A DNA stretch of 64,000 nucleotides. Origin: Agrococcus sp. Marseille-Q4369 (lineage in GTDB: Bacteria; Actinomycetota; Actinomycetes; Actinomycetales; Microbacteriaceae). The number at the start of each line of letters is the position of its first letter. Position 1 is the stretch's first letter. The notes below the pieces were generated by a model. That model was not told the origin of the DNA, ran no database searches, and saw only the letters and a list, made by a program, of their open reading frames with translations. Where the stretch lies: assembly GCF_018308945.1 (NCBI RefSeq), contig NZ_CP070501.1, forward strand, positions 124,001 through 188,000, written 5' to 3'. Below are positions 50,083 to 58,518 of the stretch, piece by piece. The translations under genes were made by a program, and so were the position numbers.

Positions 50083-51177
50083 CTACGCCCGCATCGCCTC
50101 GGCGAGCTCTGCCATGACGGCCGCGTGCCCGCCGCGCTCGAACGCGGCGCGCTGCCGCGCGGGCCAGCCGCCGCTCGCGAGCACGCGCTCCACGGCGCCG
50201 AGGGAGCGCGTGGCGCCGAGGTCGGCCGCGATCGGCGCGAGCCGGTCGGCCGCCTCGGCGATCGCGTCGGAGGCGCGCTGCAGCGTGCCCTGCTCGTCGA
50301 CGATCACCGTCGCCTCGAGGCCGTCGCGCGCCGCGCGCCACTTGTTCTCCTTCACGAGCCAGTAGGGCAGGTGCAGCTGCGCCTTGCCCTCGTCGAGGTC
50401 GCGCGACGCCTCCTCGATGAGGCAGTGGGTGAGCGCGGTGACGGCGGCGAGGTCGTCGATCGACGGGGCTCCGTCGGCGACCCGCACCTCGATCGTGCCG
50501 ATCTCGGGGGAGGGCCGCACGTCCCAGCGCAGCTCGCCGAGCTCGTCGATCACGCCCGCGCGCAGCATGTCCTCGAGGGTGCGCTCGTACTCGGGCCAGT
50601 CGACGAGCATCGGGGGCAGGCCGCCGGTCGGCAGCTGCTGGAAGAGCATCGTGCGGTGCGATGCGAAGCCCGTGTCGACGCCCTGCCAGAACGGGCTCGA
50701 GGCGGAGAGCGCGAGGATGAGCGGCAGCTTGTCGAGCATCGTGCGCAAGAGCGGCACGGCCTTCGCGCGATCCTCGACGCCGACGTGGTTGTGGACGCCG
50801 AAGATGATGAGCCGGCGCCCCCAATCGCCCGCCTTCTCGACGACGCGCCGGTAGCGCGGGTCGTCCGCTTGCTCCTGCTGCCGCCACCGGCTCGTGGGAT
50901 GCGTGCCCGTGCCGACGAGCGCGAGCCCCATGCGGTCCGCCTCGTCGACCGCGCGGTCGCGCATGCCGCGCAGCTCGTCGACCGCCGCATCCGTCGTCTC
51001 GTGCACGCCCGTGATGAGCTCGATCATGCCCCGCAGGAACTCCTTGTCGAAGCGCGGGTCGTCGATCGCCGCGAGCAGCTCCTTGGCGTGCGGCGCGATG
51101 TCGCCGGTCGAGGGGTCGATGAGCGCGAGCTCCCACTCGACGCCGAGCGTCGAGCGCTTGGAGGAGGCGAAGTCCAT
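50083..51177 (-). CDS. YbdK-type carboxylate-amine ligase (glutamate-cysteine ligase family 2)
   Basis: This 364-residue protein starts MDFASSKRSTLGVEWELALID, the GCS2 signature, and has HETTDAAVDEL, FGVHNHVGVEDRAKAV and the late VKENKWRAARDGLEATV. The family attaches cysteine or another amine to a carboxylate with ATP; many members are only weakly active gamma-glutamylcysteine ligases. Microbacteria use mycothiol rather than glutathione, so the real product is uncertain. TACGCT is 6 bases from ATG 51177. Confidence 0.87.
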   Translation of the reverse strand: MDFASSKRSTLGVEWELALIDPSTGDIAPHAKELLAAIDDPRFDKEFLRGMIELITGVHETTDAAVDELRGMRDRAVDEADRMGLALVGTGTHPTSRWRQQEQADDPRYRRVVEKAGDWGRRLIIFGVHNHVGVEDRAKAVPLLRTMLDKLPLILALSASSPFWQGVDTGFASHRTMLFQQLPTGGLPPMLVDWPEYERTLEDMLRAGVIDELGELRWDVRPSPEIGTIEVRVADGAPSIDDLAAVTALTHCLIEEASRDLDEGKAQLHLPYWLVKENKWRAARDGLEATVIVDEQGTLQRASDAIAEAADRLAPIAADLGATRSLGAVERVLASGGWPARQRAAFERGGHAAVMAELAEAMRA

Positions 51178-51183
51178 GCGGGA

Positions 51184-51189
51184 AGCGTA
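51184..51189 (-). promoter_or_regulatory. -10 element, leaderless start of YbdK-like gene
   Basis: TACGCT on the minus strand ends 6 bases before ATG 51177. Confidence 0.5.
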
Positions 51190-51232
51190 GGACCGCGAAC
51201 CTGAGTGGCGCGCGGATCGAGCGGGGATGTGA

Positions 51233-51238
51233 CAGAAT
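51233..51238 (+). promoter_or_regulatory. -10 element of the rpsP operon
   Basis: CAGAAT after TGTGA predicts a start near 51245 and a leader of about 120 bases before rpsP, much longer than for neighbouring genes. The leader may regulate ribosomal protein synthesis, but I recognise no known motif. Confidence 0.4.
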
Positions 51239-51363
51239 GGGGGGTCGAGCGCGCGCCCCGACCCTCTACTCCGGCGTGCGTCGCTCACCCTGGCTCTACG
51301 GGTCGCGCATCTCCCACGTGCGCAGGCCGCGGTGCAATCACGAGAACACAAAGCAGGAGAACT

Positions 51364-51810
51364 GTGGCAGTCAAGATCCGTCTGAAGCGCTTCGGCAAGG
51401 TCCGCGCGCCCTACTACCGCGTCGTCGTGGCCGATTCGCGCACCAAGCGCGACGGTCGCGTCATCGAGGAGATCGGCAAGTACCACCCGACCGAGAACCC
51501 CTCGTTCATCGAGATCGACAGCGAGCGCGCGCAGTACTGGCTCGGCGTCGGCGCGCAGCCGACCGAGCAGGTCGCCGCGCTCCTGAAGCTCACGGGCGAC
51601 TGGGGCAAGCACACGGGCGAGGGATCGACCGAGAACCAGGTCAAGCAGCCCGAGGGCAAGAAGGTCTTCTCGGTCGACGAGGCCAAGAAGCCGGTCCTCA
51701 AGCCCAAGGCCGACAAGCCCGCCGCGGCCCCCGCGGCCGAGGCCACCGAGGCTGACGCCTCGGCCGAGGCCACCGAGGCTGACGCCTCGGCCGAGTCGAC
51801 CGAGTCCTGA
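51364..51810 (+). CDS. rpsP: 30S ribosomal protein S16 with acidic tail
   Basis: This 148-residue protein has the S16 core ([34 protein letters not shown]) in the first 85 residues. A tail of about 60 residues follows, rich in Ala, Glu, Lys and Asp, ending with a nine-residue block EATEADASA encoded twice by an exact 27-bp repeat. The tail is beyond the normal S16 length. GTG 51364 has AGGAGAA upstream. First gene of rpsP-khpA-rimM-trmD. Confidence 0.95.
   Translation: MAVKIRLKRFGKVRAPYYRVVVADSRTKRDGRVIEEIGKYHPTENPSFIEIDSERAQYWLGVGAQPTEQVAALLKLTGDWGKHTGEGSTENQVKQPEGKKVFSVDEAKKPVLKPKADKPAAAPAAEATEADASAEATEADASAESTES
51739..51792 (+). repeat. 27-bp exact tandem repeat in rpsP
   Basis: Two identical 27-bp units (51739-51765, 51766-51792), starting GAGGCCACCGAGGCTGACGC, encode the repeated tail of S16. 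Confidence 0.95.
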
Positions 51811-51811
51811 G

Positions 51812-52048
51812 ATGCTGCGCGACGCTCTCGAGCACCTGGTCAAGGGGATCGTCGATCGCCCTGACGACGTGCGCGTCGGCGCGCGCGAATCGCAGCGCGG
51901 CGAGGTCCTCGAGGTGCGCGTGCACCCCGAGGACCTCGGCCGCGTCATCGGGCGCGGCGGTCGCACCGCCGGCGCCCTGCGCACCGTGATCGGTGCGCTC
52001 CCCGGAGGACGCCGCGTCCGCGTTGACGTGGTGGACACCGATCGCTAG
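51812..52048 (+). CDS. khpA: KH-domain RNA-binding protein KhpA
   Basis: This 78-residue protein is a single KH domain with the GxxG loop in GRVIGRGGRTAGALRTVI. KhpA binds RNA, works with KhpB, and in actinobacteria sits between rpsP and rimM. ATG 51812 follows the rpsP stop by one base, so it is translationally coupled. The 3' end overlaps the start of rimM. Confidence 0.95.
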   Translation: MLRDALEHLVKGIVDRPDDVRVGARESQRGEVLEVRVHPEDLGRVIGRGGRTAGALRTVIGALPGGRRVRVDVVDTDR

Positions 52049-52730
52049 GCCCGCCGTCCCGGCCCGCACCCAGCTGCGCGTCGGACGGATCGCGAGGGCC
52101 CACGGGCTCAAGGGCGCGCTGAAGATCGAGCTCTACACCGACGACCCCGGTCGCCGCTTCGTGCCCGGCGCGCGCTTCGCGCTGCAGGTGCCGACGTCGT
52201 CGAAGTGGCACGGGAAGTCGATCGAGCTCCTCGAGCTGCGCGTCTACAACGGCAGCCCCGTCGCCTTCTTCAAGGGCATCGTCGACCGCACCGAGGCCGA
52301 GAGCCTCGTGAAGGCGGTGCTGTGGGTCGAGCAGGACGCGACCGAGCTGCCGACCGAGCCCGACGCCTGGTACGTGCACCAGCTCGCCGGCCTCGAGGTG
52401 CACCGCGGCGGCGAGCGCGTCGGCCGCGTCGTGCGCGTCGACGCGATGCCCGCGCAGGACATGCTGATCGTCGAGATCGCCGGCGATGAGGTGATGATCC
52501 CCTTCGTCAAGGCGATCGTGCCCGAGGTCGACCTGCGCGCCGGCCGCATCGTCATCACGCCGCCGCCTGGCCTGCTCGAGGAGCTCGAGGAGGCGGCGCC
52601 CGCCGAGGCCGAGGCGGCCGCCGCCGACGCCGCGCCCGACGCGACCGACGCCGGGCCGGACGCGCCCGCGGAGCCCGCCGACGCATCCGCCCCCGAGACC
52701 TCGGAGACCGCCGACGACGAGCGGGCGTAG
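52023..52730 (+). CDS. rimM: Ribosome maturation factor RimM with acidic tail
   Basis: This protein has the RimM core LRVGRIARAHGLKGALKIEL, then TEAESLVKA, AWYVHQLAGLEVH, and the PRC barrel end VDAMPAQDMLIVEIAG through LLEELEEA. A tail of about 45 residues, rich in Ala, Glu, Asp and Pro, follows. It helps 16S rRNA processing by binding S19. The start is not certain: no ATG is present, so TTG 52023 (235 residues) or GTG 51993 (245) overlap khpA. Its stop is three bases before trmD. Confidence 0.92.
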   Translation: MTWWTPIARPAVPARTQLRVGRIARAHGLKGALKIELYTDDPGRRFVPGARFALQVPTSSKWHGKSIELLELRVYNGSPVAFFKGIVDRTEAESLVKAVLWVEQDATELPTEPDAWYVHQLAGLEVHRGGERVGRVVRVDAMPAQDMLIVEIAGDEVMIPFVKAIVPEVDLRAGRIVITPPPGLLEELEEAAPAEAEAAAADAAPDATDAGPDAPAEPADASAPETSETADDERA

Positions 52731-52733
52731 CCC

Positions 52734-53450
52734 GTGCGCGTCGACATCGTCACGATCTTCCCCGAGTTCTTCGGCGTGCTCGACGTCTCGCTGCTCGGCC
52801 GCGCGCGCCGCGAGCAGCTGCTCGAGCTGCACGTGCACGATCTGCGCGACCACACGCACGACCGGCACCGCACCGTCGACGACACGCCCTACGGGGGCGG
52901 CGCCGGCATGGTCATGCGGCCCGAGCCGTGGGGCGAGGCGTTCGACGAGCTGCTGGGGGAGGGCGAGACGGATGCCGTGGTCGTCTTCCCGACGCCGGCG
53001 GGCGTGCCGTTCACGCAGTCGCTCGCGCGCGAACTCGCCGAGGAGCCGCGGCTGATCTTCGCGTGCGGGCGCTACGAGGGCATCGACGCGCGCGTCGCGG
53101 AGCACGTCGCGACCCGAGCGCGCGTCATCGAGGTGAGCCTCGGCGACTACGTGCTCAACGGCGGCGAGGTCGCCGCGATGGCGATGATCGAGGCGATCGG
53201 CCGGCTCGTGCCGGGCGTCGTCGGCAATCCCGCCTCGCTCGTCGAGGAGAGCCACGAGGACGGCCTGCTCGAGCACCCCTCCTACACGAAGCCCGCGACC
53301 TGGCGCGGCCTCGACGTGCCAGAGGTGCTGCGCGGCGGCAACCACGGTGCGATCGCCGCTTGGCGGCGCGAGCAGGCGCTCGAGCGCACGCGTCGCGTGC
53401 GGCCGGACCTGCTGCCCGACGCGCTGCCGACCGACGGCGCGGGCGCGTAG
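52734..53450 (+). CDS. trmD: tRNA (guanine-37-N1) methyltransferase
   Basis: This 238-residue SPOUT enzyme has [42 protein letters not shown] and the trefoil-knot segment [21 protein letters not shown]. It methylates G37 of tRNAs with SAM to prevent frameshifting. GTG 52734 comes three bases after rimM; the ribosome site is weak, so coupling is likely. Confidence 0.96.
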   Translation: MRVDIVTIFPEFFGVLDVSLLGRARREQLLELHVHDLRDHTHDRHRTVDDTPYGGGAGMVMRPEPWGEAFDELLGEGETDAVVVFPTPAGVPFTQSLARELAEEPRLIFACGRYEGIDARVAEHVATRARVIEVSLGDYVLNGGEVAAMAMIEAIGRLVPGVVGNPASLVEESHEDGLLEHPSYTKPATWRGLDVPEVLRGGNHGAIAAWRREQALERTRRVRPDLLPDALPTDGAGA

Positions 53451-53489
53451 CCCTCAGCGAACACGCGAGCGACGCCCGGGCGCGGTCGG

Positions 53490-53495
53490 TAGATT
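53490..53495 (+). promoter_or_regulatory. -10 element, leaderless start of membrane protein
   Basis: TAGATT ends 6 bases before ATG 53502. Confidence 0.55.
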
Positions 53496-53501
53496 CGAGC
53501 C

Positions 53502-54128
53502 ATGGCCACCACCGCCCCCTCGACGCAGCGTCACGGTCCGCAGCGGCACTGGGCGCTGCGCGCGTTCTTCTGGGTGCTGATCGGCTCGATCGTCGTGCTG
53601 CCGGTGTGGATCATGTTCGGCCGCGCGCTCGCGGGCGCGCCGCTCGGCGACGCGCTGCTGCTGCAGGCGTTCCTCGGTCCCGGCCTCGCGATCCTCATCG
53701 GCGCGGTCGTCGGCATCACGGTCGCGCGCAAGCAGGTGCGGAAGCCCCGCGCGGCGCAGTGGCGCGACGTGCGGCTGCTCGGCCCGTGGCTGCTCGTCAT
53801 CGCGCTGCTCGGCGTCACGGTCGTCGACACCGCAGGCGACCGCACGGGGAGCGCGCTCACCGCGTGGTTCGGCGACGGCTGGCTCACCGCCTCGCAGTCG
53901 TTCACCGCGATCGGCATCATGGCGACGATCATCGGCGGCGCCGTGCTGTTCTGGCTGCAGGCGCTCGAGCTCGGCCGCGAGACGCGGGCCCGCGTCGAGC
54001 GCGCCGTCAACGACCTGCAGGCGCCGCTACTCGAGCAGCAGGCGCGGCAGGCGGATGCGTCGTTCGAGCGCATCGAGGGGCCGCAGTCCGGGCGCGTCAT
54101 CAGCCCCGAGGGCGACGAGCTGCGCTGA
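53502..54128 (+). CDS. Hypothetical four-helix membrane protein
   Basis: This 208-residue protein has four hydrophobic segments (near residues 20-42, 55-72, 92-107 and 130-153) and a polar C-terminal tail with QAPLLEQQARQADASFERI. I do not recognise a family. It is probably leaderless and independent of trmD, 51 bases upstream, and of rplS. Its position inside the ribosomal superoperon region may be incidental. Confidence 0.65.
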   Translation: MATTAPSTQRHGPQRHWALRAFFWVLIGSIVVLPVWIMFGRALAGAPLGDALLLQAFLGPGLAILIGAVVGITVARKQVRKPRAAQWRDVRLLGPWLLVIALLGVTVVDTAGDRTGSALTAWFGDGWLTASQSFTAIGIMATIIGGAVLFWLQALELGRETRARVERAVNDLQAPLLEQQARQADASFERIEGPQSGRVISPEGDELR

Positions 54129-54142
54129 GCGCGACGTCCGCG

Positions 54143-54172
54143 TTGGCGCACGGGCGTCGGGTGTGGCAGGAT
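54143..54172 (+). promoter_or_regulatory. Promoter of rplS
   Basis: A -35 box TTGGCG (54143-54148) and a -10 box CAGGAT (54167-54172) are 18 bases apart. The start near 54179 gives a leader of about 119 bases with GGTGCC/GGCACC inverted words (54181-54240), possibly an L19 control structure. Confidence 0.5.
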
Positions 54173-54297
54173 TGATCGTTGGTGCCTCGCACCGCTTCCG
54201 CTTGAGCGCGGCCTCTGCCACAGGGGAGAGAGCGGGCACCAGAACCCCGAACCAATGACGCGGCCGACCTGTGGCGGCTGCAGAGAGCGATACCGCC

Positions 54298-54648
54298 ATG
54301 CACATCCTCGACAAGGTCGACGCAGCCAGCCTCCGCACCGACGTCCCTGACTTCCGCCCCGGCGACAACGTCAAGGTGCACGTCAACATCATCGAAGGCT
54401 CGCGCTCGCGCGTGCAGATCTTCCAGGGCGTCGTCATCGGCCGCCAGGGCCACGGCGTGCGCGAGACGTTCACCGTCCGGAAGGTCTCGTTCCAGGTCGG
54501 CGTCGAGCGCACCTTCCCGGTGCACTCGCCGGTCATCGACAAGATCGAGATCGTCAGCCGCGGCGACGTCCGCCGCGCGAAGCTCTACTACCTCCGCGGC
54601 CTGCGTGGCAAGGCTGCCAAGATCCGCGAGAAGCGCGACTTCTCCTGA
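54298..54648 (+). CDS. rplS: 50S ribosomal protein L19
   Basis: This 116-residue protein has the L19 core [37 protein letters not shown] and [18 protein letters not shown]. It sits at the 30S-50S interface. ATG 54298 is favoured as the start of the conserved helix [14 protein letters not shown] strong terminator follows ten bases after the stop. Confidence 0.97.
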   Translation: MHILDKVDAASLRTDVPDFRPGDNVKVHVNIIEGSRSRVQIFQGVVIGRQGHGVRETFTVRKVSFQVGVERTFPVHSPVIDKIEIVSRGDVRRAKLYYLRGLRGKAAKIREKRDFS

Positions 54649-54657
54649 TCGAAGCGT

Positions 54658-54688
54658 GAAGCGGGGCCGGCGTCGCCGGCCCCGCTTC
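54658..54688 (+). terminator. Intrinsic terminator after rplS
   Basis: A 14-bp perfect stem GAAGCGGGGCCGGC with a 3-base loop, without a U tract. Confidence 0.8.
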
Positions 54689-54768
54689 CGCGTTCGCGGG
54701 CTCCGGTTCGTCACGGAATCGTGACCTCGCGCGACGCGTCCAGCGGCTGGCGGCACCCCCCGCTCGCC

Positions 54769-54774
54769 TAGACT
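54769..54774 (+). promoter_or_regulatory. -10 element of lepB
   Basis: TAGACT lies 22 bases before ATG 54797; the short leader carries GAAAGG. Confidence 0.5.
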
Positions 54775-54796
54775 TGCCGAGGCGAAAGGGCGCGCG

Positions 54797-55579
54797 ATGA
54801 CGGACACGGTCGACACGGGCGAGACCCGTGCCGCGGGCCCGTCCCGACGGCGCGGCGTGCTGCTGTTCCTGCGCGACATCGTCGTCATCTTCCTCGTCGC
54901 GCTGCTCGTCTCGTTCCTCGTCAAGACGTTCCTCATCCGGCCCTTCTGGATCCCGTCGGAGTCGATGAACGACACGCTCCAGGTCGACGACCGCATCATC
55001 GTGAGCCTCCTCACGCCGACGCTCGTGCCCGTCGACCGCGGCGAGATCGTCGTCTTCGAGGACCCGGGCGGCTGGCTCCCCGAGCCCGCGCCGCAGCCCG
55101 AGGAAGGCGGCATCGTCGGCGCGATCGACTGGTTCCTCACCTTCGTCGGCCTCGCGCCCGAGGACGACCACGGCTACCTCATCAAGCGCGTCATCGGCCT
55201 CCCCGGTGACCGCGTGCAGTGCTGCAACGACTTCGGCCAGCTCACGGTCAACGGTGTGCCGCTCGACGAGCCCTACCTCCACCTCGACGCCGCGGGCCAG
55301 CCCGCGAGCGCGCAGGGCTTCGACGTCACCGTGCCCGAGGGCCACGTGTGGGTGATGGGCGACAACCGCAACCACTCGGGCGACTCCCGCGCGCACATCG
55401 ACGCGCCGGGCGGCGGCTTCGTGCCGATGCAGTCGCTCGTCGGCCGCGCGATCCTCGTCTCCTGGCCGCTCGAGCGCTGGGCGTGGCTCGACGACTTCGA
55501 GTCGACGTTCGTGGGCGTCGAGCCGCAGGGCGCGGCGGAGCTCGGGCCGGTGAGCGCAGGGGCGGTGCCCGCGGCATGA
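54797..55579 (+). CDS. lepB: Signal peptidase I
   Basis: This 260-residue protein has a single N-terminal membrane segment (residues 27-45), the catalytic serine 56 in IPSESM, the lysine in YLIKRVIGLPGDRVQC and the GDNRNHSGDSR box. It cleaves signal peptides of exported proteins outside the membrane. Two cysteines (QCC) lie before the late beta strands. It overlaps rnhB by ATGA. Confidence 0.96.
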   Translation: MTDTVDTGETRAAGPSRRRGVLLFLRDIVVIFLVALLVSFLVKTFLIRPFWIPSESMNDTLQVDDRIIVSLLTPTLVPVDRGEIVVFEDPGGWLPEPAPQPEEGGIVGAIDWFLTFVGLAPEDDHGYLIKRVIGLPGDRVQCCNDFGQLTVNGVPLDEPYLHLDAAGQPASAQGFDVTVPEGHVWVMGDNRNHSGDSRAHIDAPGGGFVPMQSLVGRAILVSWPLERWAWLDDFESTFVGVEPQGAAELGPVSAGAVPAA

Positions 55580-56208
55580 CGGTCGTGTCGCCGACGCTCG
55601 ACCACGAGCGCGAGCTGTGGGCGGAGGCGCCCGTCGTCATCGGCATGGATGAGGTGGGTCGCGGCGCGCTCGCCGGTCCCGTGAGCGTCGGCGCGCTCGC
55701 CCTCCGCGACGGCTGCGGGCCGCACCCCGAGCACCTCCGCGACTCGAAGGCCATGACGGCGCTCCGCCGCACGGCGACGGCCCCGCTGGTGCGCGAGTGG
55801 GGCGTGAGCGCCGTCGGGCACGCCTCGAACGACGAGATCGACCGCTTCGGCATCCAGGTCGCCCTCGGCCTCGCCGGCCGCCGCGCGCTCGTCGCCCTCC
55901 ACGCGCTCGGCGTGCACGTGCCGAGCGCCGCGATCCTGCTCGACGGCACGCACGACTGGCTCGCGCCGGCCCTCCGCGTGCCCGTGCGCACGGTGCTGCG
56001 CGCGAAGGCCGACCGCGACTGCGCATCCGTCTCGGGCGCCGCGCTCGTCGCGAAGGTCGAGCGCGACGAGCGGATGGTCGAGGCCGACGCCGTGCACGCG
56101 GGCTATGCCTGGGCGTCGAACAAGGGCTACGGCTCCGCCGAGCACCTCGCGGCCATCTCCGAGCTCGGGCCGACGGCCCTGCACCGGCGCACCTGGCTGC
56201 ACCGCTGA
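55576..56208 (+). CDS. rnhB: Ribonuclease HII
   Basis: This 210-residue enzyme has GMDEVGRGALAGPVSVGA (D25, E26), the LRDSKAM loop, ILLDGTHDWL and KADRDCASVSGAALVAKVERD. It removes RNA from RNA-DNA hybrids. It is directly coupled to lepB. Confidence 0.95.
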   Translation: MTVVSPTLDHERELWAEAPVVIGMDEVGRGALAGPVSVGALALRDGCGPHPEHLRDSKAMTALRRTATAPLVREWGVSAVGHASNDEIDRFGIQVALGLAGRRALVALHALGVHVPSAAILLDGTHDWLAPALRVPVRTVLRAKADRDCASVSGAALVAKVERDERMVEADAVHAGYAWASNKGYGSAEHLAAISELGPTALHRRTWLHR

Positions 56209-56237
56209 GGCGGGGCGGCCGTCCGGCCGAGGCGGCA

Positions 56238-56243
56238 TAGGAT
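56238..56243 (+). promoter_or_regulatory. -10 element, leaderless start of DUF2469 gene
   Basis: TAGGAT ends 6 bases before GTG 56250. Confidence 0.55.
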
Positions 56244-56249
56244 GGATGC

Positions 56250-56573
56250 GTGGAACCCGAGGACATCGAGGACTACGACCGCGAGGTCGAGCTGGCCCTC
56301 TTCAAGGAGTACCGCGACGTCGTCGGCATGTTCAAGCACGTCGTCGAGACCGAGCGACGGTTCTACCTCGCGAACGACGTCAAGGTCACGCGGCACGACG
56401 CCGGCACCGACTTCTACTTCGAGCTCGAGCTCACCGACGTCTGGGTGTGGGACATCTACCGCTCCGACCGCTTCATCAAGTCGGCGCGCATCCTGACCTT
56501 CAAGGACGTCAACGTCGAGGAGCTCGCCTCCCGCGACCTCGAGCTGCCGAAGGATCTCGCGATCGAGGAGTGA
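56250..56573 (+). CDS. DUF2469 family protein
   Basis: This 107-residue acidic protein has the conserved EDIEDYDREVELALFKEYRDV and FVVETERRFYLAN-like core, the hallmark of DUF2469, an actinobacterial family found after rnhB. No function is assigned. It starts with GTG and is probably leaderless. Confidence 0.9.
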   Translation: MEPEDIEDYDREVELALFKEYRDVVGMFKHVVETERRFYLANDVKVTRHDAGTDFYFELELTDVWVWDIYRSDRFIKSARILTFKDVNVEELASRDLELPKDLAIEE

Positions 56574-56656
56574 CCCGCCGGGGCTGACCCGGCGTTCTCC
56601 ACAGCCCGGCTCCCGCCCCGCACGGTGGGGGCGCCGCATCCGCTTTCCTCTCGCCC

Positions 56657-57010
56657 ATGCGGGCGAAGGATGAGTTGGGGCTCGACGGCGAGGCCGCCGC
56701 GAGCGTGCACCTCGAGCGCGCGGGCATGCGCATCGTCGACCGGCGCTGGCGCTGCCCGCACGGCGAGATCGACATCATCGCCCTCGACGGCGAGACGCTC
56801 GTCTTCGTCGAGGTGAAGACGCGCCGCGGCACCGAGTTCGGGCATCCCTTCGAGGCGATCACGCCCGACAAGGTGCGGCGGCTGCGCACCCTCGTGGGCG
56901 TGTGGCTCGGCGAGCACCGCCACCGCGGGCCGATCCGCATGGACGCGGTCGCGGTGATCGCGCCCCGCTCGGGGCGCTGGCGCGTCGAGCACCTGCGGGG
57001 CATCGAGTGA
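56657..57010 (+). CDS. YraN/UPF0102 family nuclease-like protein
   Basis: This 117-residue protein has the endonuclease-like core HGEIDIIALDGETLVFVEVKTR with the Asp, Glu and Lys of a PD-(D/E)XK fold. No function is established. It lies upstream of the ComM-like gene and dprA, as in many actinobacteria, and overlaps the next gene by GTGA. Confidence 0.92.
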   Translation: MRAKDELGLDGEAAASVHLERAGMRIVDRRWRCPHGEIDIIALDGETLVFVEVKTRRGTEFGHPFEAITPDKVRRLRTLVGVWLGEHRHRGPIRMDAVAVIAPRSGRWRVEHLRGIE

Positions 57011-58518
57011 GCGGCTTCGGCCGCGCGGCGTGCGTCGCGCTGCAGGGGCTCGCGGGCGTCGGCGTGCAGATCGAGGTGCACGCCTCGAGCGGGCTGCCGC
57101 GCGTGCACATCGTGGGGCTGCCCGATCGCGCCGTGCAGCAGGCGCAGCACCGCACGTGGAGCGCGATCGCCCGCGCCGGCCTCACCCCGCCGCACGGCAA
57201 GACGGTCATCAACCTCACGCCCGCGTCGCTGCCCAAGGCCGGCACCCACTTCGACCTCGCGATGGGCATCGCCGTGCTGCGCGCCATGCGCGTCGTGCCG
57301 CCCGACGACGGCGAGACGGCGCTGCTCGGCGAGCTCGGGCTCGACGGCCGGCTGCGACCCGTCGCAGGCACGCTGCCGCTCGCCCGGGCCGCGGCCGAGG
57401 CGGGCATGACGCGCGTGGTGGTGCCGACCGCGTCGGTCGACGAGGCCTCGCTCGTCGCCGGCGTCCGCGTGCTCGGCGTGCCGAGCCTCGCGCACGCCGC
57501 CGCGCTGCTCGGCGCCGAGCTCGACCCGGAGCCCGTCGAGCCCGTGCCGGCGGCCGCGCCCGTGCCGCGCACGCACGCGGACCTCGACCTCGCCGACGTC
57601 GTCGGCAACCGCGACGCCGTCGAGGCGCTCGAGATCGCGGCCGCCGGCTCCCACCATCTGCTCATGGTCGGGCCGCCCGGCGCCGGGAAGACGATGCTCG
57701 CCATGCGGCTGCCGGGGATCCTGCCGCCGCTCACCGAGCAGGAGGCGCTCGAGGTCGCATCGCTGCGCTCGCTCGCGGGCGAGCCGCCGCCATCGACGCT
57801 CGACGTGCTGCCGCCGTTCGAGCATCCGCACCACTCGGCCACCGCGGTCTCGCTCGTGGGCGGCGGATCGGGCACCATCCGGCCCGGCGCCGCCGCGCGC
57901 GCGACGCACGGCGTGCTCTTCCTCGACGAGGCGCCGGAGTTCCCGCGCACCGTGCTCGACATGCTGCGCCAGCCGCTCGAGTCGGGCACGATCACGATCC
58001 ACCGCGCGGCGGGCGTCGCGACCTTCCCGGCCCGCTTCCAGCTGCTGCTCGCAGCCAACCCGTGCCCGTGCGGCCTCTTCGGCAGCGGCGACTGCACGTG
58101 CCCGCCGCAGCAGCGCCGCCGCTACTTCAGCCGGCTCTCCGGGCCGCTCCTCGATCGCGTCGACCTGCAGGTGCGCGTCGACCGGGTGCTGCCCGGCGCC
58201 GACGGCGCGCGACGATCGAGCGCAGAGGCGACTGCCCGGGTGGCCGACGCGAGAGCGCGCGCCGCTCGTCGGCTCGCGGGCACCCAGTGGCGGGCGATGG
58301 GCCACGTGCCCGGGCCGTGGCTGCGGCGAAACCTGCCGCTCGGGCGGGAGCTCCTGCAGCCGCTCGAGCAGGCCGTCGAGCGCGGCGCCCTCACGATGCG
58401 CGGGCTCGACCGCGCCGTGCGCGTGGCGTGGACCATGGCCGACCTCGACGGCGACGACGGGCCGTCGCGCACGCACGTCGGGCGCGCGCTCGCGCTCAGG
58501 AAGGGGATCCCCGCATGA
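57007..58518 (+). CDS. YifB/ComM-type magnesium chelatase-like AAA+ ATPase
   Basis: This 503-residue protein has the ChlI-like N-terminal domain (GLPRVHIVGLPDRAVQQAQH; INLTPASLPKAG), an AAA+ core with Walker A VGPPGAGKTML and Walker B HGVLFLDEAPEF, a cysteine-rich LAANPCPCGLFGSGDC segment and a C-terminal helical domain. ComM proteins help branch migration during transformation, fitting the next gene, dprA. It overlaps both neighbours. Confidence 0.94.
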   Translation: MSGFGRAACVALQGLAGVGVQIEVHASSGLPRVHIVGLPDRAVQQAQHRTWSAIARAGLTPPHGKTVINLTPASLPKAGTHFDLAMGIAVLRAMRVVPPDDGETALLGELGLDGRLRPVAGTLPLARAAAEAGMTRVVVPTASVDEASLVAGVRVLGVPSLAHAAALLGAELDPEPVEPVPAAAPVPRTHADLDLADVVGNRDAVEALEIAAAGSHHLLMVGPPGAGKTMLAMRLPGILPPLTEQEALEVASLRSLAGEPPPSTLDVLPPFEHPHHSATAVSLVGGGSGTIRPGAAARATHGVLFLDEAPEFPRTVLDMLRQPLESGTITIHRAAGVATFPARFQLLLAANPCPCGLFGSGDCTCPPQQRRRYFSRLSGPLLDRVDLQVRVDRVLPGADGARRSSAEATARVADARARAARRLAGTQWRAMGHVPGPWLRRNLPLGRELLQPLEQAVERGALTMRGLDRAVRVAWTMADLDGDDGPSRTHVGRALALRKGIPA